A stretch of 64,000 nt of DNA from Alphaproteobacteria bacterium (GCA_030424865.1 JAUHVR010000009.1:62001-126000); one strand, 5' to 3'; shown: positions 1 through 9,021, counted from the first letter of the stretch. The notes: generated from the letters alone by a model not told the origin. Made by a program: numbers and translations.

Positions 1-1726
1 GCCCCATGCGCAGCGAGCTGTCATAGGTCTCACGTATGATGTCGCGGCACCCCAGAGCCCAAAGCTCATAGACATGATCACGGTCAACCGCGCGGGCCAT
101 GACGTGGACGCCCGGATAATTCTTCACGACGTATTCGACGACCGAGTTGATCTGCTCGCGATTGTCGATGCCGACAACAAGCAAGTCCGCCTCGGCAATG
201 CCCGCCGCCGCCAGAAGATCCGGCCGCGTTGCGTCACCGAAATAGTGGCGACGGCCAAACCGCTCCATGATCTCCAACCGGCGCGAGCTGTAGTCGATCA
301 CCGTGGTTTCATACCCCGCCGCTTCGATGATCCGGTTCACAAGGCCACCGACGCGCCCCGCACCGGCAATAATGATCTTGCGGTCGCCCGGAACATCCAC
401 TTCGCGTTCTTCCTCGGCGCTGCCGGAATAGCGCGGCGCGATCAGGCGGTCATAGGCGATGAACAGCCCCGGCGTCAGCAGCATGGACAGGGCCACGACC
501 AACAGCAGCTGATCCGCGATCCCCTGTGGAATGACCTGGTTCGCGACGGTGAATGACAACAGCACGAACCCGAATTCACCGGCCTGCGCCAGACCCAGGC
601 CGAACAGCCACTTGTCTCCGCCACGCAGGTTGAAGACCCGCGCAAGCACCAGAAGCACCAGCATCTTCAGCACGATCAGGCCGATCGTCAGGGCCAGAAT
701 GCTGACGAGGTTGTCAAAGAGCAGACCAAAGTTGATGCCCGCGCCAACGGTCATGAAGAACAGCCCCAGCAAAAGTCCCCGGAACGGATCGATGTCGCTT
801 TCCAGCTCGTGTCGATAGCTGGAGTTTGCAAGAACAACGCCGGCGATGAAGGTGCCCAAAGCCGGTGACAGGCCGACCAGCGACATCAGCAGCGCGATCC
901 CGATGACCATCATCAGGGCCGCAGCCGTGAACAGTTCGCGCAGGCGCGCCTCGGCGATGAAGCGGAAGATGGGTGTGGTCAGGAAGCTGCCAGCCAGAAC
1001 CACAAAGCCGACCGCCCCCAGCGTGACCAGGGCCGTCTGCCATCCGTTCAGACCGTCGACAAGGCTGATCCCGGATCCATGGCCGTCGCCGTGCCCGTCA
1101 TCATGGCCATCGCCGTGACCGTTCCCATGATCGTTGCCATGCGCGTCGCCATGGGCCGCGGCCTCGGCCCCGTGGCCCGCAGCATCGGCTGCATGGCCCA
1201 CGTCCATCAGTTCGGGCATGGCCAACAGCGGAATGAAGGCCAACATCGGGATGACGGCGATGTCCTGTGTCAGAAGAACGGCAAAGGACGATTGCCCTCC
1301 GTCCGACTTCATCAGCCCCTTTTCGTTCAACGTTTGCAGCACGATCGCGGTGGACGACAGGGCCAGCACCATTCCGATCGCCAGCGCAATCGTCCAGGGT
1401 TGACCCAGCGCCATGGCCACGGCCATGACCAGAAGCGTCGTAATCCCGACCTGCCCCCCTCCGAGGCCCAGCAATCGCGCCCGCATCTGCCAAAGCGTCT
1501 TTGGCTCCAGCTCCAGCCCGACGAGGAACAGCATCATCACCACGCCGAACTCGGCAAAGTGCTGGATCGAGATCACGTCCACGTTCAGCACCGCCAGCGC
1601 CGGGCTGATCACGATCCCGGCGATCAGGTAGCCCAGGACAGAGCCAAGGCCCAGTCGCGACGCGATGGGTACGGCCACCACACCGGCAACGAGAAAAAGA
1701 AAGGCGAGTAGCAGAAAATCGGTCAT
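1..1726 (-). CDS. Kef-type (CPA2) cation:proton antiporter with RCK domain, 3' end cut by window
   Basis: Predicted inner-membrane monovalent cation/H+ antiporter of the KefB/KefC family. The start ATG lies at 1726-1724 behind an AGGGG ribosome-binding site, and the protein begins MTDFLLLAFLFLVAG. A Na_H_exchanger-type membrane domain with many hydrophobic segments fills most of the sequence. It is followed (plus-strand positions about 395 down to 1) by a TrkA-N/RCK nucleotide-binding domain with the Rossmann motif IIIAGAGRVGG. The C terminus is outside the window. Between two membrane segments, at about 1079-1200, there is an insert with nine histidines ending HGDGHDDGHGDGHGSG, which I do not know from the enterobacterial KefB/KefC proteins. 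The transported ion (K+ or Na+) cannot be told from sequence. The gene lies 150 bases downstream of the TRAP operon on the same strand, behind a terminator. Confidence 0.85.
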   Translation of the reverse strand, partial: MTDFLLLAFLFLVAGVVAVPIASRLGLGSVLGYLIAGIVISPALAVLNVDVISIQHFAEFGVVMMLFLVGLELEPKTLWQMRARLLGLGGGQVGITTLLVMAVAMALGQPWTIALAIGMVLALSSTAIVLQTLNEKGLMKSDGGQSSFAVLLTQDIAVIPMLAFIPLLAMPELMDVGHAADAAGHGAEAAAHGDAHGNDHGNGHGDGHDDGHGDGHGSGISLVDGLNGWQTALVTLGAVGFVVLAGSFLTTPIFRFIAEARLRELFTAAALMMVIGIALLMSLVGLSPALGTFIAGVVLANSSYRHELESDIDPFRGLLLGLFFMTVGAGINFGLLFDNLVSILALTIGLIVLKMLVLLVLARVFNLRGGDKWLFGLGLAQAGEFGFVLLSFTVANQVIPQGIADQLLLVVALSMLLTPGLFIAYDRLIAPRYSGSAEEEREVDVPGDRKIIIAGAGRVGGLVNRIIEAAGYETTVIDYSSRRLEIMERFGRRHYFGDATRPDLLAAAGIAEADLLVVGIDNREQINSVVEYVVKNYPGVHVMARAVDRDHVYELWALGCRDIIRETYDSSLRMG

Positions 1727-1824
1727 TGGGGTCCCCTGTCCGTCAGTCCCCGTGTTCGCGCTGGGGCCTGCCCCCATGGGTAACCGGAAACACGCTGAAT
1801 TCAAGCCGTCAGGGCGACAAAGAA

Positions 1825-1854
1825 ATCGGGCCGCCCCGGATGGGACGGCCCGAT
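1825..1854 (-). terminator. Terminator after the TRAP transporter operon
   Basis: A 9-bp perfect inverted repeat (ATCGGGCCG / CGGCCCGAT, arms 1825-1833 and 1846-1854) lies just past the dctM stop. On the minus strand it is followed by TTTCTTTG. It fits an intrinsic terminator separating dctM from the antiporter gene. Confidence 0.65.
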
Positions 1855-1876
1855 AGGCGCAACTCGGAAGGGTGCG

Positions 1877-4231
1877 TTAATTTCCGATCAGCGCCGGTAC
1901 GATGGTCACGATCGAGGGGAAGAACCACAGGATCGACAGACCGACCACCTGGATCAGCACGAAAGGTGCCACGCCGCGGTAGATATGTCCCGTGGTGACC
2001 TCTTTCGGTGCCACCCCGCGCAGATAGAACAGCGCGAAACCAAATGGAGGTGTCAGGAACGAGGTCTGCAGGTTCACCGCCACCATGATGGTCACCCATT
2101 TGGGGTCGAACGACCCGCCATAGATCACCGGCCCCACGATCGGGATCACGATGTAGATGATCTCGAGGAAGTCCAGCACAAAGCCCAGCACAAAGAGCAC
2201 CAGCATCACGATCAGGAAGACCGTCAACTCGTTGTCATAGCTGCGCAGGAACTGCTGGATGTAATGCTCGCCGCCGAACGAGATCACGACCAGGTTCAGC
2301 AGCTGCGATCCGATCAGGATTGTAAAGACCATCGAGGTCACCTTGGCTGTCTCACGCACCACCGGGGTCAGGACCTTGGACCGGAACAGAACCCAGCAGC
2401 TGTAGGCCAGACCGAAGGCGGCATAGAGATAGGCGCCATAGGCGATGAAGAAGGCCACCCAGCTTTCGAAGGTCACGCCGTCCTGGTTGATCCGCAGGTC
2501 GAAGTTGATGCCCACAAGGATCATGATCACAACCGCGAAGGTCGAGAAGATGACCACCTGGCCGGACTTTCCTTCGTCATGCAGCTTTCGATAGGCCGCA
2601 AGCATGATCGCACCCGCCGCACCCAGCGCCGCTGCCGGCGTCGGGTTGGTGATGCCGCCAAGGATCGAGCCAAGCACCGCAACAATCAGCACCAGAGGCG
2701 GGAAGACCACGCGGATCAGCTCGTTCCGCGCGAGGCGGATCACCGCCTCTTTGCAGCCATAGAGCGCAATCACCGTGGGGATCGCCCAGATTACCCAGCT
2801 TGCCCCCATCGAGGTGGTTGGAGACAGCAACAGGATATCTACCAGCAGGAACAGTCCGACGCCCGCCAGTCCGATGGCAATCGGACGCGGATCAGACGAC
2901 GGCGAAACACCCCGTGCGGTGGTCAGGATCAGCGCCAGAATGATGGCAAAGATCGCGGGACCGGTGCCGATGGGCGCTGCCGCTGCAGCTTTCTCGGCGG
3001 TCAGCGTGGCGATCTCTTCGTCCGTCAGGCGACGGCTTTCTGCCACGCCTCCGGCGGCCTCGATCTCGGCCTGCTGCGCTACGGCTGTGTCCCAGGCCTC
3101 TTGCCCGTGCAGTTCGATCATCGAGGCCTGGCATTCCGCCGACACATTGGTCCGCAAGCTGGCTGCCTCGCCGATGTCCGAGAAGCTGTCCACCTGCGTC
3201 GACTGGCTGCCGATCAGCCCCACCTGCCCCAGCAGGATGGCGCCGCCGATCAGGGCAACCGGAACACCCAGGAACCAGGTCAGGCTTTCGCCACGAGTGA
3301 TCGGCTCTCCGCCGCCACTTTCCAGGGTCACGGCAGGTGCCTTGGACGGGTTGTACAGCGCAAAGCCAAAGGCATAGGCCGCGTAAAGCCCAGCAAGCAT
3401 GATCCCCGGCAACAAGGCCGCCTGGAAGAGTGTACCGACCGAAACCACCGCCGGTTTGCCAAGGTATGTCAGCGCATCGGTGCAGCCGGCCTCGATCGCG
3501 CGTGCCTCTTGCGCGCCCGAATAAAGGTCACCGGCCAGCGTGCCCAACAGAACGATCACAATCGACGGCGGGATGATCTGCCCCAGCGTCCCCGATGCCG
3601 CGATCACACCGGTCGACAGCTCGGGGCTGTAGCCGTTGCGCAGCATGGTGGGCAGCGAAAGCAGGCCCATGGTCACAACAGTCGCACCAACGATCCCGGT
3701 CGAGGCGGCCAGGAAGGCGCCAACGACAACAACCGACACGGCCAGACCGCCCGGAAGCGGGCCAAAGACCTTGGCCATGGTGGTCAGCAGGTCGTTTGCG
3801 ATCTTAGACCGCTCCAGCGTGATGCCCATCAGGACGAACATCAGCACCGCCAACAGTGTTTCAATCGACTGACCGGCCAGAACCCGTTCGTTGATCCGGT
3901 TCACGATGAACGAAACGTTGCGGTCCAGCGCATATTCCCAGCCGCGCGGGAACACCGGTTCGTCCATGCGTGGCAGGTCCGGGTATCGGAAGATCGAGAT
4001 GATCTCTTCCTTGACCCCGCTGGCCACAAGGGCCGCATATTCCGACGATCCCGTGTCGATCGCCTGATGGATAAGAAGTCCGGCACTATCGAGTGCCGCG
4101 ATGATACCAAAGGAAATCACCCCCGCGCCGCCGATGGCAAAAGCCACCGGAAAGCCCGACAGGATCCCTCCAAAGAGCGTCAGAAAGACGATGATCAGGC
4201 CGATCTCGACGCCATCAAGTCCGAAAAGCAT
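1877..4231 (-). CDS. dctM: TRAP transporter large permease (DctM), long variant
   Basis: Large membrane subunit of a tripartite ATP-independent periplasmic transporter, which carries solute in with Na+. The 784 residues are almost twice the usual 425-440. The N-terminal part (residues 1 to about 290) and C-terminal part (about 610-784) match DctM, including the typical SGTLGQIIPPSIVIV stretch and NLQTSFLTPPFG near the end. Between them lie about 300 residues containing a hydrophilic Gln/Glu/Ala-rich stretch and several additional hydrophobic segments. There is also an unusual hydrophilic insert near residues 55-110. The start ATG is preceded by AAGGG and lies 17 bases after the dctQ stop. The adjacent binding protein suggests a 2-oxo acid or other small organic acid as substrate. 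Confidence 0.9.
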   Translation of the reverse strand: MLFGLDGVEIGLIIVFLTLFGGILSGFPVAFAIGGAGVISFGIIAALDSAGLLIHQAIDTGSSEYAALVASGVKEEIISIFRYPDLPRMDEPVFPRGWEYALDRNVSFIVNRINERVLAGQSIETLLAVLMFVLMGITLERSKIANDLLTTMAKVFGPLPGGLAVSVVVVGAFLAASTGIVGATVVTMGLLSLPTMLRNGYSPELSTGVIAASGTLGQIIPPSIVIVLLGTLAGDLYSGAQEARAIEAGCTDALTYLGKPAVVSVGTLFQAALLPGIMLAGLYAAYAFGFALYNPSKAPAVTLESGGGEPITRGESLTWFLGVPVALIGGAILLGQVGLIGSQSTQVDSFSDIGEAASLRTNVSAECQASMIELHGQEAWDTAVAQQAEIEAAGGVAESRRLTDEEIATLTAEKAAAAAPIGTGPAIFAIILALILTTARGVSPSSDPRPIAIGLAGVGLFLLVDILLLSPTTSMGASWVIWAIPTVIALYGCKEAVIRLARNELIRVVFPPLVLIVAVLGSILGGITNPTPAAALGAAGAIMLAAYRKLHDEGKSGQVVIFSTFAVVIMILVGINFDLRINQDGVTFESWVAFFIAYGAYLYAAFGLAYSCWVLFRSKVLTPVVRETAKVTSMVFTILIGSQLLNLVVISFGGEHYIQQFLRSYDNELTVFLIVMLVLFVLGFVLDFLEIIYIVIPIVGPVIYGGSFDPKWVTIMVAVNLQTSFLTPPFGFALFYLRGVAPKEVTTGHIYRGVAPFVLIQVVGLSILWFFPSIVTIVPALIGN

Positions 4232-4248
4232 GTGTCCCAGCCCTTAGA

Positions 4249-5184
4249 TTAGTGTGTGCCTTCGTAGGCTTCTTCACCATCGCCCAGCGTGTCGCGGTCG
4301 AGGTATTTTCCTTCGCTCTCTTCGCCTTCGCGCCATTCCAGCATCGAGCGATAGAAGAAAGCGACCGCCTGCAGGAAGACCAGCGCGCAGAAGGCGACCA
4401 GCAGGATCTTGAAGATGAAGTATCCGGTGAACCCGTTCGGGCTGAAGCCGATGGTCTCGACGTTCCAGCGCATCGCGCGCGCTTTCAGCAGCAGACGGTC
4501 CAGCGTGTCGGATGCCGAAGGTTTCGGCACGATCAGGTGACGCCACAGGAAGTACCAGCCGTAAAGCCAGGTCAGAACCGCCATGGGCATCATGAAGAAC
4601 AGCGACCCGAACATGTCGATGACCTTCTTGGTGCGGAATTTCACCGCCGAATATACCAGGTCAACGCGCACATGGCCGCCCTGAACGAATGTGTAGGTCA
4701 CGCAAAGTGCCACAACCAGGGCATTGTAGAGCTTCAGTTCCTCGGCATACCACGAAATGTCGAACTGCAGCGGGATACCAAAGCCGATCGAGATGTCGGG
4801 CCGGGTAAAGATCCGCTGCATGAAGACGATGATAACCTGCTGGATCACCATCAGCAGACCCGCCCAGGCAAAGAAGCGCCCTACAGTGTTCGCGATGCCC
4901 TCCAGCACGCGGACGCAGCCCCACATGAAGGACTTGCGCCAGATGCCGATGGCCGTGAAGACCAGGAAGGTGGTGAAGACCACAAAGAAGAACTCGACCG
5001 ATCCGCCGTAATACACAAACCGCATGATGGCCTGCTTGTCAGACCAGTCCAGCCAGAGCTGCGGATTTGCGACCGCATAGCCGAAGTTCAGAAACGACTG
5101 GCCGATCATCTGGATCACCCAGACAATCCCGCCGCCCAGCGCGCTTAGCGCGTCGCCAAAGGTCACAGCGCCCTCGGTTTCCAT
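4249..5184 (-). CDS. dctQ: TRAP transporter small permease (DctQ)
   Basis: Small membrane subunit of the TRAP transporter, which pairs with DctM in the inner membrane. At 311 residues it is longer than the common 160-200-residue DctQ, in line with the FcbT2/TakQ-like branch. Hydrophobic segments include VEFFFVVFTTFLVFTAIG, LLMVIQQVIIVFMQRIF, LYNALVVALCVTYTFVQGG and a C-terminal FKILLVAFCALVFLQAVAFF. The motif GGHVRVDLVYS is the typical DctQ signature. The start is preceded by a GGGGG ribosome-binding site. It is separated from dctP by an intrinsic-terminator-like hairpin, so its expression is probably lower than that of the binding protein. Confidence 0.88.
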   Translation of the reverse strand: METEGAVTFGDALSALGGGIVWVIQMIGQSFLNFGYAVANPQLWLDWSDKQAIMRFVYYGGSVEFFFVVFTTFLVFTAIGIWRKSFMWGCVRVLEGIANTVGRFFAWAGLLMVIQQVIIVFMQRIFTRPDISIGFGIPLQFDISWYAEELKLYNALVVALCVTYTFVQGGHVRVDLVYSAVKFRTKKVIDMFGSLFFMMPMAVLTWLYGWYFLWRHLIVPKPSASDTLDRLLLKARAMRWNVETIGFSPNGFTGYFIFKILLVAFCALVFLQAVAFFYRSMLEWREGEESEGKYLDRDTLGDGEEAYEGTH

Positions 5185-5246
5185 GTGTCCCCCTTTTTGC
5201 GCCTCCGTCCGCGAAGCGCCCCTTCGAGATCAATGTTCCTTGCGAA

Positions 5247-5273
5247 AAAGGCCCCTGCGTTGCAGGGGCCTTT
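5247..5273 (-). terminator. Intrinsic terminator between dctP and dctQ
   Basis: A perfect 12-bp stem (arms 5247-5258 and 5262-5273, AAAGGCCCCTGC paired with GCAGGGGCCTTT) with a 3-base loop. On the minus strand it continues into a run of five T. It sits in the short gap between dctP and dctQ, where partial termination would give more binding protein than permease. Confidence 0.8.
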
Positions 5274-5293
5274 CGCTATTTCGCATATCGGGC

Positions 5294-6379
5294 TTAGCCG
5301 CCCAGCACGCGCACGCGCTGCTGAACGTAGTAACCGTCCGACTTGTTGATCCACGATGCCGACGAGGCCAGCGATGCTTCGAAGCTTTCGCGGATCGAGG
5401 CAAAGATGTCGTCGCTCATGTTTTCGTCCATGACCTCGGCCGAAGCCGCACCGAAGGCATCCCAGACGTCGTCCGAGAACTGCAGAACCTTGACGCCCTG
5501 CGCCTGCAGACGGGCCAGAGCGGCACCGTTGTTGGCCAGCGTTTCCGACAGCTGCAGGTGGGTGGTTGCCATCGAGGCATTGCGCAGGATCGCCTTGTGC
5601 TGGTCGCTCAGGTCGTTCCAGACGTCCAGGTTGACCGATGCGGCCAGACCCGAGCCCGGCTCGTGGAAGCCCGCTGCGTAGTAGATCTTGGCAACTTCCT
5701 GGAAGCCGGCGCGTTCGTCAGCCATCGGGCCAACCCACTCCAGACCGTCCAGAGCACCCGACGACAGCGCCTGGTACAGTTCGCCGCCCGGGATGTTCTG
5801 AACCGAGGCGCCCAGTTTACCCAGCACCTTGCCGCCCAGACCCGGCATACGGAACTTCAGGCCGTTGAAGTCGTTGGCGGACTGGATTTCCTTGCGGAAC
5901 CAACCACCCGACTGCGAGCCCGAGTTACCGGCCAAGAGGCCCTTCAGGTTGAAGATCTGGCCCAGCTCGTCGTGCAGCTGCTCGCCGCCGCCGTGGTAGT
6001 ACCAGTTGGTCAGTTCCTGCGCGGTGCCGCCAAAGGGCACAGCGGTGAAGTAGGCATAACCCGGGTGCTGACCGATGTAGTAGTAGTCTGCCGAGTGATA
6101 CATGTCGGCCTGACCCGACGACACGGCGTCAAACACTTCCAGCGCGCCAACCAGCTCGCCCGGCGCTTTCTTTTCGATGGTGAGCGATCCGCCCGACATC
6201 TCGCCGACCATCTGCTCCATGTAGCTGGCGGCGTCATCCAGAACCGCAAAGCCACGCGGCCACGAGGTGACCATGGTCAGGGTCCGCTTGCCCTGAGCAT
6301 AGGCCGGTGCCGCCAGAGTGGTGGCCGCTGCGGCCGAGCCGCCTAGTGCAGATGTCTTCAGAAAAGAACGACGATCCAT
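5294..6379 (-). CDS. dctP: TakP-like TRAP transporter substrate-binding protein
   Basis: Periplasmic solute receptor that delivers substrate to DctQ/DctM. It has 361 residues. The start at 6379 is chosen because it follows GGGAGG at good spacing and opens a twin-arginine signal peptide (MDRRSFLKTS, cleavage after AYAQ). This implies export in folded form. The sequence belongs to the TakP/FcbT1 branch: ALSSGALDGLEWVGPMADE and the following YYAAGFHEPGSG stretch match the region that in Rhodobacter TakP binds the carboxylate and Na+ of 2-oxo acids. A 2-oxo acid or similar carboxylate is therefore the best guess, without proof. The gene is first in the operon and divergent from a Cache-domain sensor kinase. 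Confidence 0.88.
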   Translation of the reverse strand: MDRRSFLKTSALGGSAAAATTLAAPAYAQGKRTLTMVTSWPRGFAVLDDAASYMEQMVGEMSGGSLTIEKKAPGELVGALEVFDAVSSGQADMYHSADYYYIGQHPGYAYFTAVPFGGTAQELTNWYYHGGGEQLHDELGQIFNLKGLLAGNSGSQSGGWFRKEIQSANDFNGLKFRMPGLGGKVLGKLGASVQNIPGGELYQALSSGALDGLEWVGPMADERAGFQEVAKIYYAAGFHEPGSGLAASVNLDVWNDLSDQHKAILRNASMATTHLQLSETLANNGAALARLQAQGVKVLQFSDDVWDAFGAASAEVMDENMSDDIFASIRESFEASLASSASWINKSDGYYVQQRVRVLGG

Positions 6380-6489
6380 TCTTTCAATCCTCCCGATAAG
6401 AACACGCCCAGCAATCTTTGGCTGTGACGCGGATCGTTTACAGTGGAGGCAAGGTAACCGCGTGCCGCAGTTTCGGGGAATACCCACTG

Positions 6490-6497
6490 CTACGTAG
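6490..6497. promoter_or_regulatory. CTACGTAG palindrome in the TRAP / sensor-kinase divergent region
   Basis: The region between dctP (minus) and the sensor kinase (plus), 6380-6614, must hold both promoters. The clearest symmetric element is CTACGTAG, flanked by TACCCACTG and GTTTC. It is a candidate site for the adjacent LuxR-type regulator, but an 8-bp palindrome alone is weak evidence. Confidence 0.3.
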
Positions 6498-6614
6498 GTT
6501 TCTTCTTAAAATGCCATTTTTTTGGCCATAAACGCTGGAATTGGGCCGGTTCCCCGACCGGCGCTGACATTTTGGGGCTTTGGTCGCCTGCGATTCTTGC
6601 CTACAACGCAGGAT

Positions 6615-8039
6615 ATGGGAGGCCCGTTCACGTCATTTCGGCTCAGTTACGGACAAAAGCTCTTTGTCCTGGCCACGGTTCCGCTGATCCTGGCGGCATC
6701 GGCCATCGCCTTTGTGGTCGTGCACCAGTCCCGCGAACTGGCCGAGCGTGAAATCCGAAGCCTTGAGACCCAGTTGCTTGAGGCCAAGAAGGCCGAGTTG
6801 CGCAATTACATGACGCAGGCCATCAACGGGTTCTATTTCATATACGGTTCCGCCGCGCCGGATGACGAACAATCCAAGCAGCAGGTCAAGCAGATCCTAT
6901 CGGCGATGATCTACGGAGACGAAGGATTTTTCTTTGTCTATCATTATGATGGCACCAACCTGGTCAACCCGCGCCATACCGAGATGATCAACAAGAACTG
7001 GACCGGTTTGACCGACAGCGAAGGCACGCCGGTCGTGGACGAAATCATCCGCGTCGCGCGTCAGGGCGCAGGGTATCACACCCATCTCTGGACCAAGGCC
7101 TCGACCGGCGAAGAAGCCAAGATGATCACCTATGTGACCTCGTTCCCAAGCTGGCAATGGGCGGTCGGCACCGGTGTCTTCATCGACGATGTCATCAACT
7201 CGGTCGCCACCGCGCGGGCAGACGTGCAAGAGCGGATCCAGCGGACATTTCTCTACATCACCGCGATCACCATTGCTGCCCTGCTGCTGGTGTTCCTGTC
7301 GGGGATCCTTCTCAATATCCGCGAGAGACGCCTGGCCGACGCCAAGCTGAAAGAGCTGACACAGCGGGTCTTTGACGCCCAGGAAGAGGAACGCGGCCGC
7401 GTGGCGCGCGAGTTGCACGATGGGATCAGCCAGATTCTCGTCGGTGTGAAATACGCGCTGGACGTGGCGCGACGGCGCATCCAGCAAGGCGACACACGCG
7501 CCAATTCGACCCTTGAAAAGGGCATTGAACACTTGTCTGGCGCCATCCAGGAAGTGCGCCGCATCAGCCGGGATCTGCGACCGGGCGTTCTGGACGATCT
7601 GGGCCTTGGTCCCGCCATCAAGGCGCTGACCGACGATTTCAGGGCCCGCACCGGTATCGAGGTCGAGTTCGATACCGTCGTCTTTCGCAACCGGTTGGAC
7701 CAGAACAGCAAGATCGCGCTTTACAGGATTGCCCAGGAAGCGCTTACGAATATCGAGCGCCACTCGGGTGCCACCAAGGTTTCGATCGACATCCGTGGTC
7801 ACCGTCGCGGCGCGACCCTGCGCATCAGCGACAACGGCACGGGCATCGACACGGTCGCAAATCGCCAACCGGGCCGCGGGCTGGGTCTGCGCAACATGCA
7901 GGAACGCATCGACCAATTGGGCGGCACGTTGCGCGTGCTCAGCTCGAAAACCGGAACCACAATCGAGGCTCAGGTGCCACTGACGCACCTTTTGCCGCCT
8001 CAGGAAAGCAGCCTGCCACGAAAGGCCAACGTATCATGA
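6615..8039 (+). CDS. Cache-domain sensor histidine kinase (NarX/DegS-like)
   Basis: Membrane sensor kinase of a two-component system, about 474 residues from the ATG at 6615. A TTG at 6522 would add 31 residues with no obvious role, so the start is uncertain. Order: first membrane helix at about residues 14-36, a periplasmic Cache domain of the kind that binds small organic acids (about 40-195, with GEGFFF-like GDEGFFFVYHYDGTNLVNP), a second helix (about 208-228), a HisKA_3 box with the phospho-accepting His268 in RVARELHDGISQ, and an HATPase_c domain with N, G1 and G2 boxes (EALTNIERHSGA, ISDNGTGI, GRGLGLRNMQER). It overlaps the regulator gene by four bases. The divergent TRAP genes for a small carboxylate make it a likely sensor of that substrate. 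Confidence 0.88.
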   Translation: MGGPFTSFRLSYGQKLFVLATVPLILAASAIAFVVVHQSRELAEREIRSLETQLLEAKKAELRNYMTQAINGFYFIYGSAAPDDEQSKQQVKQILSAMIYGDEGFFFVYHYDGTNLVNPRHTEMINKNWTGLTDSEGTPVVDEIIRVARQGAGYHTHLWTKASTGEEAKMITYVTSFPSWQWAVGTGVFIDDVINSVATARADVQERIQRTFLYITAITIAALLLVFLSGILLNIRERRLADAKLKELTQRVFDAQEEERGRVARELHDGISQILVGVKYALDVARRRIQQGDTRANSTLEKGIEHLSGAIQEVRRISRDLRPGVLDDLGLGPAIKALTDDFRARTGIEVEFDTVVFRNRLDQNSKIALYRIAQEALTNIERHSGATKVSIDIRGHRRGATLRISDNGTGIDTVANRQPGRGLGLRNMQERIDQLGGTLRVLSSKTGTTIEAQVPLTHLLPPQESSLPRKANVS

Positions 8040-8680
8040 CCGAACAGATCCGAGTTGTCGTCGTGGACGACCACCCCATGGTCGCCGAAGGGATCGAGGC
8101 GATCCTCGAAGGGTATGACGACATCAAGGTTGTCGCCACGCTGAGCGATGGACAACAGGTGGTGGAGCAGCTGATCCCCCTGGCGCCGGATGTGATCCTG
8201 ATGGATCTGAACATGCCCGGCGTGAACGGCCTGTCGGCCACCGAGATGGTGCTTGAGAAACGCCCGCAGACGCGGGTGCTGGTTCTGTCGATGCACGACA
8301 CGCCGGAATACATCTCGACGGCGCTGAACCACGGCGCCATGGGCTATGTTCTGAAAGACGTGCCGACCGACGAGATCAAGCTGGCCATCGACACCATCAT
8401 GTCTGGTCAGCGCTATCTGTGCACCGGCGCCCAGGGGTCCCTGGAACCGCAGGAAAATGTCGAGAGGGAACAGCTGACCAACCGGGAACAGACGATCCTG
8501 CTGCAACTGGCCCAGGGCAAGTCGAACAAGGAAGTCGCCATTGCACTGGATATCTCGGTGCGAACCGTCGAGACCCACCGCAAGAACATCAAGCGCAAGC
8601 TTGGCATCAGCTCGACCGCGGGCCTGACCCGCTATGCCATGGAACATGGCGTGTTGCAGGGCACCGGCGTCGGGTTCTGA
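8036..8680 (+). CDS. NarL/FixJ-type response regulator
   Basis: Cytoplasmic transcription factor of 214 residues paired with the preceding kinase through an ATGA overlap. The receiver domain (about 1-125) has the acidic pair in VVVDDHP, the phospho-acceptor Asp57 in LMDLNMPG and the conserved Lys in YVLKD. A LuxR-type helix-turn-helix follows (about 145-205) with LTNREQTILLQLAQGKSNKEVA and VRTVETHRKNIKRKL. It most likely activates the divergent dctPQM genes when the sensed solute is present. This is inference from gene order only. Confidence 0.9.
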   Translation: MTEQIRVVVVDDHPMVAEGIEAILEGYDDIKVVATLSDGQQVVEQLIPLAPDVILMDLNMPGVNGLSATEMVLEKRPQTRVLVLSMHDTPEYISTALNHGAMGYVLKDVPTDEIKLAIDTIMSGQRYLCTGAQGSLEPQENVEREQLTNREQTILLQLAQGKSNKEVAIALDISVRTVETHRKNIKRKLGISSTAGLTRYAMEHGVLQGTGVGF

Positions 8681-9021
8681 GTCACATCCAAAGACGGACA
8701 TCACCTGAGTGACCACTTGTGCGCACTTGCGCCTGTGCAGTCGGCATTTGCCAAGGGGACGCATGTCGCCCGACACCGCTTTGTATCGCGCGCCGCGCCC
8801 CGCACCTTTGGCATTCAGACCCTGTGGTCGCAAATCTGTCCCGGCGACACCTCGCGAAAAATACCTCGAACCTGAGGCGTTTCACCGCGCCACAATGCAA
8901 GCGGATTCAAATTTGAGGGAAATTTCGGATCGGAACCCAAATCTTGAAACTATCAAAAAGATCAGCGAGACTCGACGCAACAAAACTTCACAACACAGGT
9001 CAAAAAACCTGATTTTGCCTG
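8681..9021. other. Intergenic region upstream of the ilv promoter
   Basis: About 340 bases without a credible gene. The AT-rich second half (8890-9010) contains TTCAAATTTGA and TTGAAACTATCAA, which could be regulator sites. No tRNA, riboswitch or convincing terminator for the preceding regulator gene is visible. A stretch GAAAAATACCTCG (8857-8869) weakly resembles the conserved intergenic sequence at 25167 and 40996. Confidence 0.5.

Noticed and set aside
1985-4252. A 755-codon open frame opposite dctM
   Set aside because: It is antisense to a clear TRAP permease, rich in His, Gln, Asp and Arg, with no recognisable domain; an effect of high GC content.
8941-8970. TTGAAACTATCAA as an FNR box
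   Set aside because: The spacing between TTGA and TCAA is five bases, not six, so it does not fit the consensus.
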